48,570 bases of DNA. Origin: Ignavibacteriales bacterium (GTDB lineage Bacteria; Bacteroidota; Ignavibacteria; UBA10030). Shown piece after piece: positions 17,596 through 26,829 of the stretch. Location: assembly GCA_016193365.1 (NCBI GenBank), contig JACPSI010000085.1, positions 1 through 48,570 on the forward strand, in the 5' to 3' direction. The notes beneath the pieces are model-generated. The model was not told where the DNA came from, searched no databases, and was given only the letters and a program-made list of their open reading frames with translations. Numbering within the stretch: the first letter of the stretch is position 1; every line of letters starts with the position of its first letter. The position numbers were made by a program, and so were the translations under genes.

Positions 17596-18405
17596 ATGGC
17601 GCTGGAGTCAAAAGATTTTTTCAATCACCGAACCCCGGAGTCGGAACCGCGCGGGGAAGAAAAGGATTACAAACCTGTCGTGCCGCCAATCGACAAGATT
17701 GTTCGGGCGCCGAATGAGATTATCCCTAATCCTGTTCCCGGTAGGAAACTCGACCCTTCGGTTATCAATTTCAAATACTACAACAGGTTCAACTACTCGC
17801 TCTTGCCCAAGCAGAATGAGGATCTCCGGCTTGCGTTTGGCATCACGAGCGCTACTCCCGGGGAAGGCAAGTCCCTTGTCGCCTCGAACCTTGCTGTATC
17901 ACTTACCGTCGGCTACAGGAAGAAAACCATCCTCGTCGACCTCAATATCCAAAGGCCGACATTGCACGAAACGTTTGGCACAGTTCTCTCTCCAGGTCTC
18001 GTCGAGGCCCTTCATGAGGGGACAATCCATGTTTCCCAAACGAAAATTCCCTACCTGTCCGTTTTGTCTGCCGGTGCTGGCCGGGGCAGGCAGTATGGTG
18101 TAGACTCGAGCACAAAACGCGGCGAACGCCGTCCTCCCCCTCAGACGGTGGGATTGGCGCAGATGGCGGCGTTTGGGGACGTCATCTATTCCCTCCAACA
18201 GGAATATGAGTTTGTTATCGTCGACATGCCCGCGATCAATACGGGAGATTTTCCAATTCTTTTTGCGAGTCGCTTGAGTGGATTGTTAGTAGTGGTCGAC
18301 ACCACACGAACAAAAAAGGCCGAGATCGACAAGATGTTTCGACATTTGAACGAGAATCAGGTTCTTGGGTTTGTATTGAATAGAGTGACTGATGAGGAAG
18401 AGTGA
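17596..18405 (+). CDS. BY-kinase-like ATPase of polysaccharide export (CpsD/CapB type)
   Basis: 269 aa from ATG 17596, chosen for its GGGAG ribosome site; TTG 17554 and ATG 17569 upstream lack one. Walker A is SATPGEGKS (85-93), Walker A-prime ILVDLNIQRP (112-121), Walker B FVIVDMPA (206-213). In canonical BY-kinases A-prime reads D-x-D-x-R-x-P type; here the second Asp is Asn. The C-terminus ends VTDEEE and has no tyrosine cluster, so self-phosphorylation of a Tyr tail is unlikely. The first 60 residues are polar and unlike the catalytic core. The fold is that of ParA/MinD-type ATPases. It directly follows the Wzz-like gene, which normally supplies the membrane activator, and is expected to act with it in polymerisation and export. 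Confidence 0.85.
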   Translation: MALESKDFFNHRTPESEPRGEEKDYKPVVPPIDKIVRAPNEIIPNPVPGRKLDPSVINFKYYNRFNYSLLPKQNEDLRLAFGITSATPGEGKSLVASNLAVSLTVGYRKKTILVDLNIQRPTLHETFGTVLSPGLVEALHEGTIHVSQTKIPYLSVLSAGAGRGRQYGVDSSTKRGERRPPPQTVGLAQMAAFGDVIYSLQQEYEFVIVDMPAINTGDFPILFASRLSGLLVVVDTTRTKKAEIDKMFRHLNENQVLGFVLNRVTDEEE

Positions 18406-18417
18406 GGTAGAGAACAC

Positions 18418-18585
18418 ATGTCCATTGTCCTAGGTTTGGTCGGATTCTACATCGTGGCCATTCTCGTCGGCCGACATGCAAAAAGAATGAAAGCCGGCAC
18501 ATACCTGATTGCTGCGCTGATTGCAGTCATACAAGTTTTGTTTGTACTGCATCATCTCTACAACATCGAGGTTCCGAAACCATAA
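18418..18585 (+). CDS. Small two-helix membrane protein
   Basis: 55 aa, beginning ATG at 18418 with a GAGGTAG ribosome site, ending TAA at 18583-18585. Two hydrophobic segments (about residues 3-18, VLGLVGFYIVAILVG, and 29-45, IAALIAVIQVLFVL) are separated by a short basic loop (RHAKRMKAG), so a hairpin in the inner membrane with a cytoplasmic loop is likely. It is wedged 12 nt after the ATPase gene and 10 nt before the Wzy gene in the same direction, leaving no room for another explanation of the gap. Family unknown; it may be an accessory subunit of the polymerase or export complex. Confidence 0.65.
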   Translation: MSIVLGLVGFYIVAILVGRHAKRMKAGTYLIAALIAVIQVLFVLHHLYNIEVPKP

Positions 18586-18595
18586 CTCAATACGC

Positions 18596-20104
18596 ATGCG
18601 GAATCAATCAACAAGGGCTGGCGGTTTTTTGGCGTACTGGCTTGGCGTGGACCAATTCAATGGAATTGTAGCCACGCTCGTCGTTCTCGGTTCAGCTGGT
18701 GCGGCGGCCATTCTCGTTTTTACATCCGGAAACATACTTTCTGCAGTTGTTTTCACGGCGGCTATCCTCATCGTTACTCTGACGATGTACCGAGTCAATT
18801 GGGGCTTTAATATTTTTGTCGGACTGGTGCTCACGCTGGACCATTATCGTATTCCGAACTTCGAGCCCGTGACATTCAAAACAGGCTATTTTCTCAATCT
18901 GAAGGAAATTCCGTACCTCCCGACTCTTGCTGCCGGCGTCATGAATCCTCTGGAGCTGCATCTCCTCTTGCTCATTGCTGTTTGGTGCGTGGTGCTGGTT
19001 GTGCGGAGAGACCACAAGCTCAATCGTGTGCACGTATGGGGGGCAGCATTGGTGTTCTTCGTCGGACTGGTCTGTTCATTTGTCTATGGGATGCGGACGG
19101 GCGGGGATTTTCTTCCTGCTGTGTGGGAAGTTCGGGCGCTCTTTTATTTCGGAGCGATGTATTTTCTCGTTCCGCAAATTATTCAGACAAAGGAACACGT
19201 TCAATCGCTCCTCTGGGTGATCATCGCGGCGATCTCGTTCAAAGCTCTTCAGGGCGTCGCTCGCTTCGTAAACCTGGGGCTGAGCTTTCATGGAATTCCG
19301 ACTCTCACGAACCACGAAGATCCTCTGTTCATGCTGACTCTCGTGATATTTCTTCTCGCTCTGGTCATGTTCAACGCCCAAACGAGACAACGTTCTGCCC
19401 TGGTCATGCTGTTGCTGCTTCTTGTTTTGGGGTTTTTTACCGGCCAGCGCCGTGCCGCCTATGCGGCGATTGTGCCTTCGTTGGCAACATTCGTTATTCT
19501 GCTGCCGACGAAACAGCGTTGGATGCTAGCAAAAAACTCGGTTCCTGTCCTTGGGGCATTCGCGTTGTACGCCGCAGTGTTCTGGAATAGCGAGAGCCGG
19601 CTCGCATCTCCAGTCCGCCTGGTAAAATCCGGCCTGGGGTCGGATCGCGAAACAGCAGGGGAGCGATATTATTCCAACTTGTACCGCGACAAGGAGAAGT
19701 ATAATCTCGCCATCACAGTGCAAGAGTCTCCTGTCATTGGAATTGGTTTCGGGAAGAAATATGAGGAGCCTCTGAAGCTCGTGTACGTGCCTTTTCCTCT
19801 TTGGGCCTACATTCCTCACAACGAGATTCTCTGGGTGATCGTAAAAACCGGGGCTGTGGGTTTCTTTCTCTTCTGGTTTTTTCTCAATTCGTTTGCATGT
19901 CGGGGAGTCTTTGTTCTTTCAAGAATGAAAGACCCCTACCTCCAGTCTGTATGTGCACTCGCGATATCAGCGGTCGCAGGGCAAGTCGTTGTATCCTATT
20001 TTGACTTGCAGCTGACCTACTATCGTAACATGGTATACCTCGGCACACTGATGGGGTTAATGTCAACTGCCGAATCAATCGACCAACAATCCTTGCAAAC
20101 GTAG
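18596..20104 (+). CDS. O-antigen ligase/Wzy polymerase-type membrane protein
   Basis: 502 aa from ATG 18596; the frame continues upstream but over the small gene. It has about 10-12 hydrophobic helices. A large extracytoplasmic loop (about residues 335-400) contains GSDRETAGERYYSNLYRDKE and, further on, ESPVIGIGFGKKYE, then PHNEILWVIVKTG, all typical of the Wzy_C/O-antigen ligase family. The family joins polyprenyl-linked repeat units in the periplasm (Wzy) or transfers finished chains (WaaL). Position inside a locus with Wzx and Wzz favours polymerase. No clear ribosome site is visible, so translation may be coupled to the small gene before it. Confidence 0.85.
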   Translation: MRNQSTRAGGFLAYWLGVDQFNGIVATLVVLGSAGAAAILVFTSGNILSAVVFTAAILIVTLTMYRVNWGFNIFVGLVLTLDHYRIPNFEPVTFKTGYFLNLKEIPYLPTLAAGVMNPLELHLLLLIAVWCVVLVVRRDHKLNRVHVWGAALVFFVGLVCSFVYGMRTGGDFLPAVWEVRALFYFGAMYFLVPQIIQTKEHVQSLLWVIIAAISFKALQGVARFVNLGLSFHGIPTLTNHEDPLFMLTLVIFLLALVMFNAQTRQRSALVMLLLLLVLGFFTGQRRAAYAAIVPSLATFVILLPTKQRWMLAKNSVPVLGAFALYAAVFWNSESRLASPVRLVKSGLGSDRETAGERYYSNLYRDKEKYNLAITVQESPVIGIGFGKKYEEPLKLVYVPFPLWAYIPHNEILWVIVKTGAVGFFLFWFFLNSFACRGVFVLSRMKDPYLQSVCALAISAVAGQVVVSYFDLQLTYYRNMVYLGTLMGLMSTAESIDQQSLQT

Positions 20105-20115
20105 AGAGTTTAGGC

Positions 20116-20961
20116 ATGGAGCCCTTGAGCGCTTACAATATGAAAAATGTCTCACCGTGGAAAGAAAAGCCCCCGACGTTTTCAATTCTCGGCGTGAGAG
20201 TGGATAACATTGACCGCTCAACTGCTATGAAGAGTGTCCGAAGATATATAGCAAATCGGAGGGACCTGCCGGCACGCACCATATACTTCACCAACGTGCA
20301 CACGATTCACCTGGCAAGAAAGGATAACGAGTTCCTTCGCTGCATTAACCGGGCGGACACTGTCCTTCCGGACGGAAGTGGGCTGACCATCGCCGGTAAG
20401 CTTTTTGGGAACCCGATTCAGGAAAATCTCAACGGCACGGATCTCACTCCCGCAATTCTTGCGGAAGCGCAGACAAAGGGATGGACGGTTTTTCTGCTGG
20501 GCGCCAGGCCCGAAGCCCTTCGCCGATGCGAAGAACAGATAAAGCTGCGCTTTCCACGACTCCGTGTCGTAGGCTCGCATCCGGGTTATTTCTCGTCTTC
20601 CGAAGAGTCAGACATTGTGAGATCCATAAACAATGAACGCCCCGACATTCTCCTCGTCGCTCTTGGGTCGCCGCTGCAAGAGCAATGGATTTCAGCAAAC
20701 GTTGAGCGCTTGGATGTCGGTGTGTGCCTCGCCGTAGGAGGTTTATTTGACTTCCTTTCCGGCGTACGGAAACGGGCGCCGTTATGGATGAGGAGAGTCG
20801 GCATCGAGTGGATATACCGATTCTTTCAAGACCCCTCGACGAAGTGGGATCGCGTATTCATTGAAATTCCTTTTTTTCTCCTGCTGGTCCTTCTCAAAAG
20901 ATTCACACCAAGGAGTATTCAAATGTTCATCGGCAACTTGAGGCTGTCTCATGGGAAATAA
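20116..20961 (+). CDS. WecG/TagA/CpsF family glycosyltransferase (GT26)
   Basis: 281 aa. Family landmarks in order: ILGVRVDNIDR (about 24), YFTNVHTIHLARKD (about 57), VLPDGSGL (about 83), NLNGTDLTP (about 99), TVFLLGARPEA (about 118), LLVALGSPLQEQW (about 178), VGGLFDFLSGVRKRAPLWMRRVGIEW (split motif, about 210-235). These enzymes transfer a UDP-linked sugar such as ManNAc(A) or glucose to the lipid-linked first sugar on the cytoplasmic face. It should perform the second step after the WecA-type initiator encoded at 12123-14057. The C-terminal hydrophobic segment (FFLLLVLLKRF) probably binds the membrane peripherally. It lies 11 nt after the Wzy gene. Confidence 0.92.
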   Translation: MEPLSAYNMKNVSPWKEKPPTFSILGVRVDNIDRSTAMKSVRRYIANRRDLPARTIYFTNVHTIHLARKDNEFLRCINRADTVLPDGSGLTIAGKLFGNPIQENLNGTDLTPAILAEAQTKGWTVFLLGARPEALRRCEEQIKLRFPRLRVVGSHPGYFSSSEESDIVRSINNERPDILLVALGSPLQEQWISANVERLDVGVCLAVGGLFDFLSGVRKRAPLWMRRVGIEWIYRFFQDPSTKWDRVFIEIPFFLLLVLLKRFTPRSIQMFIGNLRLSHGK

Positions 20962-21012
20962 GAGGATTGCTTCCATCACGGGAGAAGAACTGAAAGAGGA
21001 AGGAGCGCGAGT

Positions 21013-22275
21013 ATGAAGGTTCTCCACATCATGCCGTATTCCCCCGTTCCGCCGGATTTTGGCGGAGCAATGCGGTCGTACCATCTGCTCAAGGAAATGA
21101 CGAAGCGACACGAAGTCACGCTGCTGACCTACGGTAACGTCAACGATTATATCGCAATCGATAGAGAGTTCCGCCAGTTACAGGAGATTCATCTGGTGCC
21201 ATTTCCCTGGGCTCAAAAGTATCGCAGGATGGGCCAGTTGTATGCGATGTGGAAGCGAAAAAGCTTTCTACGCTATCTGGTGGAAACAAGATATATGCAA
21301 AGAGTGATCGACTGGCTGGTCCGTAGAAATGCCTACGATATCGTGCAAACGGAATTCTCGCTCATGGGCGGGTTCACCCTGCCGCAAGGTCCGGTAAAAA
21401 TTCTCGATGCCCACAACATCGAGTACGACAATTTCAAACGCATGGCCGCCAACGCCCGATCGTTGGTGAGGAAATTTCATTATGCCAGAGAATCTGAATT
21501 CTTTCATTGGGAGGAACTGGAATCCTGGCGGTTACAAGATGCTATTTTTGTTACTTCCGAACGGGATCGCGAGATCGTCCAGCGTGAAACGCCAAGTGTC
21601 CCGAATATGGTTGTGCCCAACGGCGTCGACATTTCGTATTTCAAGCCCTCGGATCTCCAGCCGGAACCATTCTCGCTCGTGTTTACGGGAATGATGGCGT
21701 ATGTGCCGAACTACGACGGCATCCTGTATTTTCTCGATAAAATCTTTCCGCTCATCGTCGAGAAAGTTCCTCAGGTTAAAATCTACGTCGTGGGCAATCG
21801 GCCACCGCGTATTCTCCAGAGGAGAGCTTCCGAGAATGTCATGATCACCGGATACGTCGCCGACGTCAGGCCGTATGTCTGGCGTTCGGGTGTCTATGTC
21901 GTTCCGTTGAGAATGGGAGGTGGAACCCGTCTCAAAGTTCTCGAAGCTATGGCAATGAAGAAGCCCATTGTCACGACGAGCATCGGCTGTGAAGGAATTA
22001 ACGGAGTGCAGGGCCAGTCGCTGCTGATTCTCGACGACCCGAAAGAATTTGCGGAGGGTGTGGTGACGCTGCTGCAGGATGGAACGTTGCGTGAACGGCT
22101 TGTGCAGGCAGGGCATGAGCTGGTATGTTCACAATACGACTGGCCCGTTATTGGAAAGCAGATGGAAAACTACTATCAACGGCTGGTCAAACAGAATCTG
22201 AAATCAGCGGCCGATCAGTACGAAGTCTCAAAAGTCTTTCAAGGATTCTCCGAGGTCGCCTCAGAACGGACGTGA
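21013..22275 (+). CDS. GT4-family glycosyltransferase, exopolysaccharide type
   Basis: 420 aa, ATG 21013 with an AGGAAGGAG ribosome site. GT-B fold: the N-terminal acceptor domain begins KVLHIMPYSPVPPDFGGAMRSYHLL (in pieces), with ILDAHNIEYDNFKRM near 133. The C-terminal donor domain has LVFTGMMAYVPNYDGILYFL near 222, KIYVVGNRPP, ITGYVADVRPYVW, and the loop VPLRMGGGTRLKVLEAMAMKKP near 297 that binds the nucleotide sugar. This form (GGAMRS start, PNYDG segment, GGGTRLKVLEAMA) is close to the glycosyltransferase group common in exosortase-linked exopolysaccharide loci (TIGR03087-like), though no exosortase is seen here. It retains the anomeric configuration; donor and acceptor unknown. Confidence 0.9.
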   Translation: MKVLHIMPYSPVPPDFGGAMRSYHLLKEMTKRHEVTLLTYGNVNDYIAIDREFRQLQEIHLVPFPWAQKYRRMGQLYAMWKRKSFLRYLVETRYMQRVIDWLVRRNAYDIVQTEFSLMGGFTLPQGPVKILDAHNIEYDNFKRMAANARSLVRKFHYARESEFFHWEELESWRLQDAIFVTSERDREIVQRETPSVPNMVVPNGVDISYFKPSDLQPEPFSLVFTGMMAYVPNYDGILYFLDKIFPLIVEKVPQVKIYVVGNRPPRILQRRASENVMITGYVADVRPYVWRSGVYVVPLRMGGGTRLKVLEAMAMKKPIVTTSIGCEGINGVQGQSLLILDDPKEFAEGVVTLLQDGTLRERLVQAGHELVCSQYDWPVIGKQMENYYQRLVKQNLKSAADQYEVSKVFQGFSEVASERT

Positions 22276-22306
22276 CCAGGGAAATCTCAAAAGGAGATAT
22301 CACAAT

Positions 22307-23188
22307 ATGATGCCGGTCAACGGCAATTCTCGAAATCTGAAACTCTTGCTCTACCACAGAATTGTCAATAATAAACAACTCTGCAATGCACACTGGTCTT
22401 GCGTGCATGTCAACGAATTCCAAAAACAACTTGACCTTCTTGACCGGTGGGGATACAGTGCCGTCACACTGGAAGACTTTCGACTGTCTCAAGAGCGGAA
22501 GCTGATGCTGCCGAAAAAACCGATCATCATTTCCTTCGATGACGGGTATCTTGACACGTACGATCTTGCGTTTCCGCTGTTGCAGGAGTATGGCATGAAG
22601 GCTGTCGTGTTTGTCCTCGGTGAACGAAAAATCAAGTCAAATTACTGGGTCAAATACCTGGGATTACCGGATGTGCCCCTTATGAAGGCTGAGCATGTGG
22701 TCGAGCTTCATGAAAGCGGGATCGAAATAGGTTCTCACACCATGACGCATGCACGCCTTCCGTTTCTGCGCGAAGATGAGGCCTGGGAGGAAATCTTTCG
22801 GTCAAGGATGTTGCTGGAGATCCTCATCAATGCACCCGTTCACTCCTTCTCGTACCCCTATGGCCTTCTGAATCCCAAAATCAAGCAAATGGTCGTCAAC
22901 GCAGGGTTCAAATCCGCGTGTGCAGTTCAATCGGGTCCTGCCACCTTTGGGAAAGATCTTTATCGAATCCGGAGAATGCCGATTTTGAATACTACGAACT
23001 CGATAGGTTTTGCGATGAGGGTGCTCGCTCCTTACCAATACTACGGTTGGATCCGGTGGAGGATTTCAAACGCTCTTTTTGGGCAATACGGTAGGTACGG
23101 CGCAAACGGGAAGTACACGCTCCGTGAACTTGTCGGGGAAACACCGGCAGCAAAAGAAGAACATTCGAATGCAGACCATAAATTTTGA
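22307..23188 (+). CDS. Polysaccharide deacetylase (NodB domain)
   Basis: 293 aa with an AAAGGAG ribosome site; two adjacent ATGs (22307, 22310). NodB motifs: IISFDDGYLDTYD (metal-binding Asp, about 73-85), IEIGSHTMTHARL (His-x3-His, about 142-154) and SFSYPYGLLNPK (about 185-196). There is no signal peptide, so unlike secreted deacetylases it probably acts in the cytoplasm on lipid-linked intermediates or nucleotide sugars. Removing an N-acetyl group would expose an amine, an ideal acceptor for the acyltransferase fusion encoded next. The stop overlaps an in-frame TTG of that next gene (TTGA), hinting at coupled translation. Confidence 0.9.
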   Translation: MMPVNGNSRNLKLLLYHRIVNNKQLCNAHWSCVHVNEFQKQLDLLDRWGYSAVTLEDFRLSQERKLMLPKKPIIISFDDGYLDTYDLAFPLLQEYGMKAVVFVLGERKIKSNYWVKYLGLPDVPLMKAEHVVELHESGIEIGSHTMTHARLPFLREDEAWEEIFRSRMLLEILINAPVHSFSYPYGLLNPKIKQMVVNAGFKSACAVQSGPATFGKDLYRIRRMPILNTTNSIGFAMRVLAPYQYYGWIRWRISNALFGQYGRYGANGKYTLRELVGETPAAKEEHSNADHKF

Positions 23189-23217
23189 AGCTTTCGTTGA
23201 CATATCAGAATCCTCGC

Positions 23218-26200
23218 ATGGATAAGGCTATAAGTCATAATCTGCGTGTCATTCAATCTCCTGCCAGGGAACCGTATCGTGCGGAATTTCCGCAATATCT
23301 TACCGTGGAAGTTCTCCGTGACAAATGGAGACTTGAAAGGGTGCAGAATGAATGGTCGCATCTTGTCGAAAAGTCGGGCGCGCACATTTTTCAATCTTTC
23401 GACTGGCAGTCATTGTGGTGGAAACATTTCGGTGGCTTCAAGGTTCTTCATGTACTTCTGTTTCGACATCATGGAACACTCGTTGGAGCAGCTCCGTTCT
23501 ATATCGACCACAAAACCCTTCTTGGCATAGACATCTACGCTCGGCTTCGTCTGGTGGGCTCTCTCGATTGCGAAGATGGATGGGGTCATGAGCGCCACTC
23601 CTGCCCGGATTCGTACCTCGATATTTTGTCCCTCCCGGAGTATGAGGACGACGTCGTCAGAACGCTCGTGAAATACCTTCAAGACCATTACGACCTCTAT
23701 GATGAAATCTCGCTTGAGAATATCGCCGAGGATTCAATGGTCAAGAGAAAACTCATCCCGGCTTTTGAGGATCTTCAGTGGAGATACCGAAAATATTCCG
23801 GCGTGCCCGCGCGGCAGATGGAGCTTGCGGAATCTCTTGATGTCTTCATGCAATATCTGACCACCAATGAACGCCATCAGCTTCAACTGGCGCGTCGTGC
23901 AGTAACACACTGGAGGCTGTTTTCTGTGGAAACAGTTGAGTCTCAACGGGAACTCAGCAACATCATTCCACTCCTCTCACGTCTTCATCGTTATCAAAGT
24001 CAGAAAAGAGGAAGATTCAGCGCCTTCAGAAACACGCAGTTCGATGCCTTTGTGAAAGATGTTTTTGCTGCCAGTTTAAAGAAGGGCGTTCTCTCTCTCG
24101 CCGTTGCACGACGGGATGAACAGCCTGTGGCGTTTCACTGTGGCTTCTTCTTTAACAAGAGAGCCTATAACTATCTCACCGCATGTGACGAAAGCATGCC
24201 GACCGCCAGGCGGAAAGCAGAGCAGGCGCTGCTCCTCTCTTTTATCGAACAAGCTGTCGAGAAGCGCTTTCTGTGCATTTATGACGTCCAACCGAATGAA
24301 CCTTGCATACAACAAGCTTCGTTTTCTCCGGGGCACACATGGAACCTGGTAATCCCAAATCCGCCAAGATACGCCGACCTTCGATACAAATTGTTTCACG
24401 CTCAGTCGGCTCTGGCCTCTTATCGCCGGAGAGCCATTAGCGCGTTCCTTGGAGGCTGGATGTTGCTGAGGGAGTACTTACGAAACCTCGCGCGTGTTGC
24501 GAAGAATTCTCGAGATGAAGAATCGGAAACAACAGAAGGATCACACATGATCTCAGAACGCAGGATGAAAACAAACCCCGAATTTCGAGTGGAGGTCATT
24601 CACAAGGATAGTGAATTCCTCAATGTTCGGGCTGAGTGGGAAGAATTGGTCGAGCAGTCAAACGTAAGCATCTATCAGACATTTGATTGGATGTGGCTGT
24701 GGTGGAAGCATTTTGGCAAAGCACACACTCTTCACATTGTTCTCATACGTTGCGGGGAAAAGTTAGTGGGCATCGTCCCGATCCTGTTGGAAGTGCGTCG
24801 CATCCTGGGAATGCCACTTTACAGGAAGTTTAAGTTTATCGGCTCCGGCGTCGACCTCGGAACAAATGGCGGCATGTTGGCCGATTCTGGGCCGAGCGAT
24901 TACCTCGATATGATTGCGATGCCAGGGTATGAGTCTGACTGCGCGAGAGAATTCCTTGAATACCTTCAACGAAACAGTTCTGCATGGAGTTCGGTGGAGT
25001 TCGTCAACGTCCCCGAGCGGGGTCCTATTTTAAGCACGCTCGTTCCAACGTTTCAGACGGCAGGTATGAAGGTCAAAGTCGTTCAAACAGATGTTTGCCC
25101 AAGAATTCACGTGCCCGCATCATTGGAAGAATACTTGCAAGGGCTGAACTCAAACACGCGACATCGCCTCAACCAGTCGCGCAAAACCTTTTTAAACGAT
25201 TCTCAGTATCTCATCGAAACTGTCGATTCTACTGAAAAACTTGCATCAGCATTTCAGGATCTCATGAGGCTTCACCAACAGCGCTGGAATCGGCTCGGAT
25301 ATGTTGGTCTTTTCTCGAACGACCGTTTTCTGAAGTTCCAGGAAGATTTTGCCAGAGCATTGCTGGAACAAAAACGTCTGTGGTTTAAGAGCGTCGTGGG
25401 CAATGGAAGTCGAATTGCGTGCAGAATGGGTTTCGTGTTCAAAAACAGATTCTACGATTACCTGACGGGGTTTGATGACACGGCGCCGACTGCTAAACGC
25501 CGTCCAGGCATGGCGCTGCTGCTTTGCATGATTGAAGATGCGAGTCGGTTGCAAGATGCTGTTGTAGACCTGTTGAGAGGCGCCGAAACGTATAAGTTCG
25601 AGCTGACTTCTCATGCACATCATAACCATAGCGTAACGATTCTGAATCCGGTTGCGCATTATGGCATCCGGGAGATGATCTATCAACTTGTTAAGACTCT
25701 TGATGCAATCAAGGGGAGAGTTTTGGCGGAGGTCTCTCTGTTGCGCGTGCAGTATAGAGAACACGGTATGCCGGTTTTTCTGGCGCATTATGTAGCCTTT
25801 CGTTTCAAGAGAGCCATGCAAAAGGCAAACGACTGGTTAAAATCGTTTCGAAATGGTTACAGGGAGAAGAAGGATCATCAAAAGGTCCACCCCATCCTTA
25901 ACCGGATACAACAGTTGAAGCGCTTCCCCCTGGTTCAGAAAATTCTGCGGGGTCTCAAGAGGGATAAAAACCTTCCGCTGTCGCGGAGACTTTACAAAGG
26001 TTTGATTTTCGTGCGCGCGCTAGTGCTCGCAAAGGTCTATCTGTGGAAGTGCGATATCGTAGGGAAGCGGGCTCGCACGCGCGCACGCCCATTTATTGTC
26101 AACGTCGGCCGGATAGAGATTGGCGACGATTTTAACATCAATTCACGAATCGTCAGATGTGAACTGGCGACTGCCAGCGGAGGTCTTATCAGGATAGGCA

Positions 26201-26829
26201 ATGAAGTCGGCATCAATTTCGGCACATGCGTTTTCGCCCAGAAGCACGTAGACATTGGGGACAGGGTTCATGTCGGTCCCTACGCGATGATCCTCGATAC
26301 TGACTTCCACACGGCAGCCGAACGGTACAGCGCGCCGAAAGGGGAGCCGATTATCATCGAAGATGACGTCTGGATCGGCGGAAGGGTATCCGTGTTGAAA
26401 GGAACAAGAATAGGCAAGGGCTCAGTCATCATGGTGGGGAGCGTTGTTTCGGGTGTTATCCCGCCGCACGTCATTGCCGGAGGTGTACCTGCGCGCGTTA
26501 TCCGATCGTTGAATTCCGAAGAGAATCATCGCGCATCACCGGAAAAGCAGCTCACGCAGAGAACCAATCACAGGATCACTGAACGTGTTGCCTCGGTGTT
26601 CCGCAGGACTTTTCAAATTCAAGGCCAGCTTGACCAGTCATGGGGTCCAGCGAGGATCGCCGGATGGGACTCGCTTGGGCATCTTAATATGATCTCTGAA
26701 ATCGAGCAAGAGTTTGGAATTTCACTCACAGAAGAGGACATGATGCGTCTCAGGAGTGTGAAAGAAGTGTGCGCGGTTGTCCAGGAACATATCGAGGCTG
26801 GAAAGGAATCCAATGCACCTCGTACATGA
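23218..26829 (+). CDS. Four-domain fusion: FemAB/GNAT - FemAB/GNAT - hexapeptide acyltransferase - acyl carrier protein
   Basis: 1203 aa from ATG 23218 (TTG 23185 also possible). Module 1 (about 30-400) and module 2 (about 450-850) are homologous BioF2/FemAB-like acyltransferase units: FQSFDWQSLWWKHFGG versus YQTFDWMWLWWKHFGK, NERHQLQLARR versus NTRHRLNQSRK, YLTACDESMPTARRKAEQALLL versus YLTGFDDTAPTAKRRPGMALLL (split here). Residues about 958-1100 form a left-handed beta-helix acyltransferase (RIEIGDDFNINS, VHVGPYAMILDTDFH, IEDDVWIGGRVSVLKGTRIGKG, IAGGVPARVI). Residues about 1118-1198 are an acyl carrier protein with phosphopantetheine site GWDSLGH (Ser1152). The 3-prime end overlaps the acyl-adenylating ligase by 17 nt. 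I infer a system that carries an activated acyl or amino-acyl group on the C-terminal carrier and transfers it to sugar amines or hydroxyls. A ribosome-like AGAAGGA sits 7 nt before an in-frame ATG at 24547 between modules 1 and 2. Confidence 0.88.
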   Translation: MDKAISHNLRVIQSPAREPYRAEFPQYLTVEVLRDKWRLERVQNEWSHLVEKSGAHIFQSFDWQSLWWKHFGGFKVLHVLLFRHHGTLVGAAPFYIDHKTLLGIDIYARLRLVGSLDCEDGWGHERHSCPDSYLDILSLPEYEDDVVRTLVKYLQDHYDLYDEISLENIAEDSMVKRKLIPAFEDLQWRYRKYSGVPARQMELAESLDVFMQYLTTNERHQLQLARRAVTHWRLFSVETVESQRELSNIIPLLSRLHRYQSQKRGRFSAFRNTQFDAFVKDVFAASLKKGVLSLAVARRDEQPVAFHCGFFFNKRAYNYLTACDESMPTARRKAEQALLLSFIEQAVEKRFLCIYDVQPNEPCIQQASFSPGHTWNLVIPNPPRYADLRYKLFHAQSALASYRRRAISAFLGGWMLLREYLRNLARVAKNSRDEESETTEGSHMISERRMKTNPEFRVEVIHKDSEFLNVRAEWEELVEQSNVSIYQTFDWMWLWWKHFGKAHTLHIVLIRCGEKLVGIVPILLEVRRILGMPLYRKFKFIGSGVDLGTNGGMLADSGPSDYLDMIAMPGYESDCAREFLEYLQRNSSAWSSVEFVNVPERGPILSTLVPTFQTAGMKVKVVQTDVCPRIHVPASLEEYLQGLNSNTRHRLNQSRKTFLNDSQYLIETVDSTEKLASAFQDLMRLHQQRWNRLGYVGLFSNDRFLKFQEDFARALLEQKRLWFKSVVGNGSRIACRMGFVFKNRFYDYLTGFDDTAPTAKRRPGMALLLCMIEDASRLQDAVVDLLRGAETYKFELTSHAHHNHSVTILNPVAHYGIREMIYQLVKTLDAIKGRVLAEVSLLRVQYREHGMPVFLAHYVAFRFKRAMQKANDWLKSFRNGYREKKDHQKVHPILNRIQQLKRFPLVQKILRGLKRDKNLPLSRRLYKGLIFVRALVLAKVYLWKCDIVGKRARTRARPFIVNVGRIEIGDDFNINSRIVRCELATASGGLIRIGNEVGINFGTCVFAQKHVDIGDRVHVGPYAMILDTDFHTAAERYSAPKGEPIIIEDDVWIGGRVSVLKGTRIGKGSVIMVGSVVSGVIPPHVIAGGVPARVIRSLNSEENHRASPEKQLTQRTNHRITERVASVFRRTFQIQGQLDQSWGPARIAGWDSLGHLNMISEIEQEFGISLTEEDMMRLRSVKEVCAVVQEHIEAGKESNAPRT

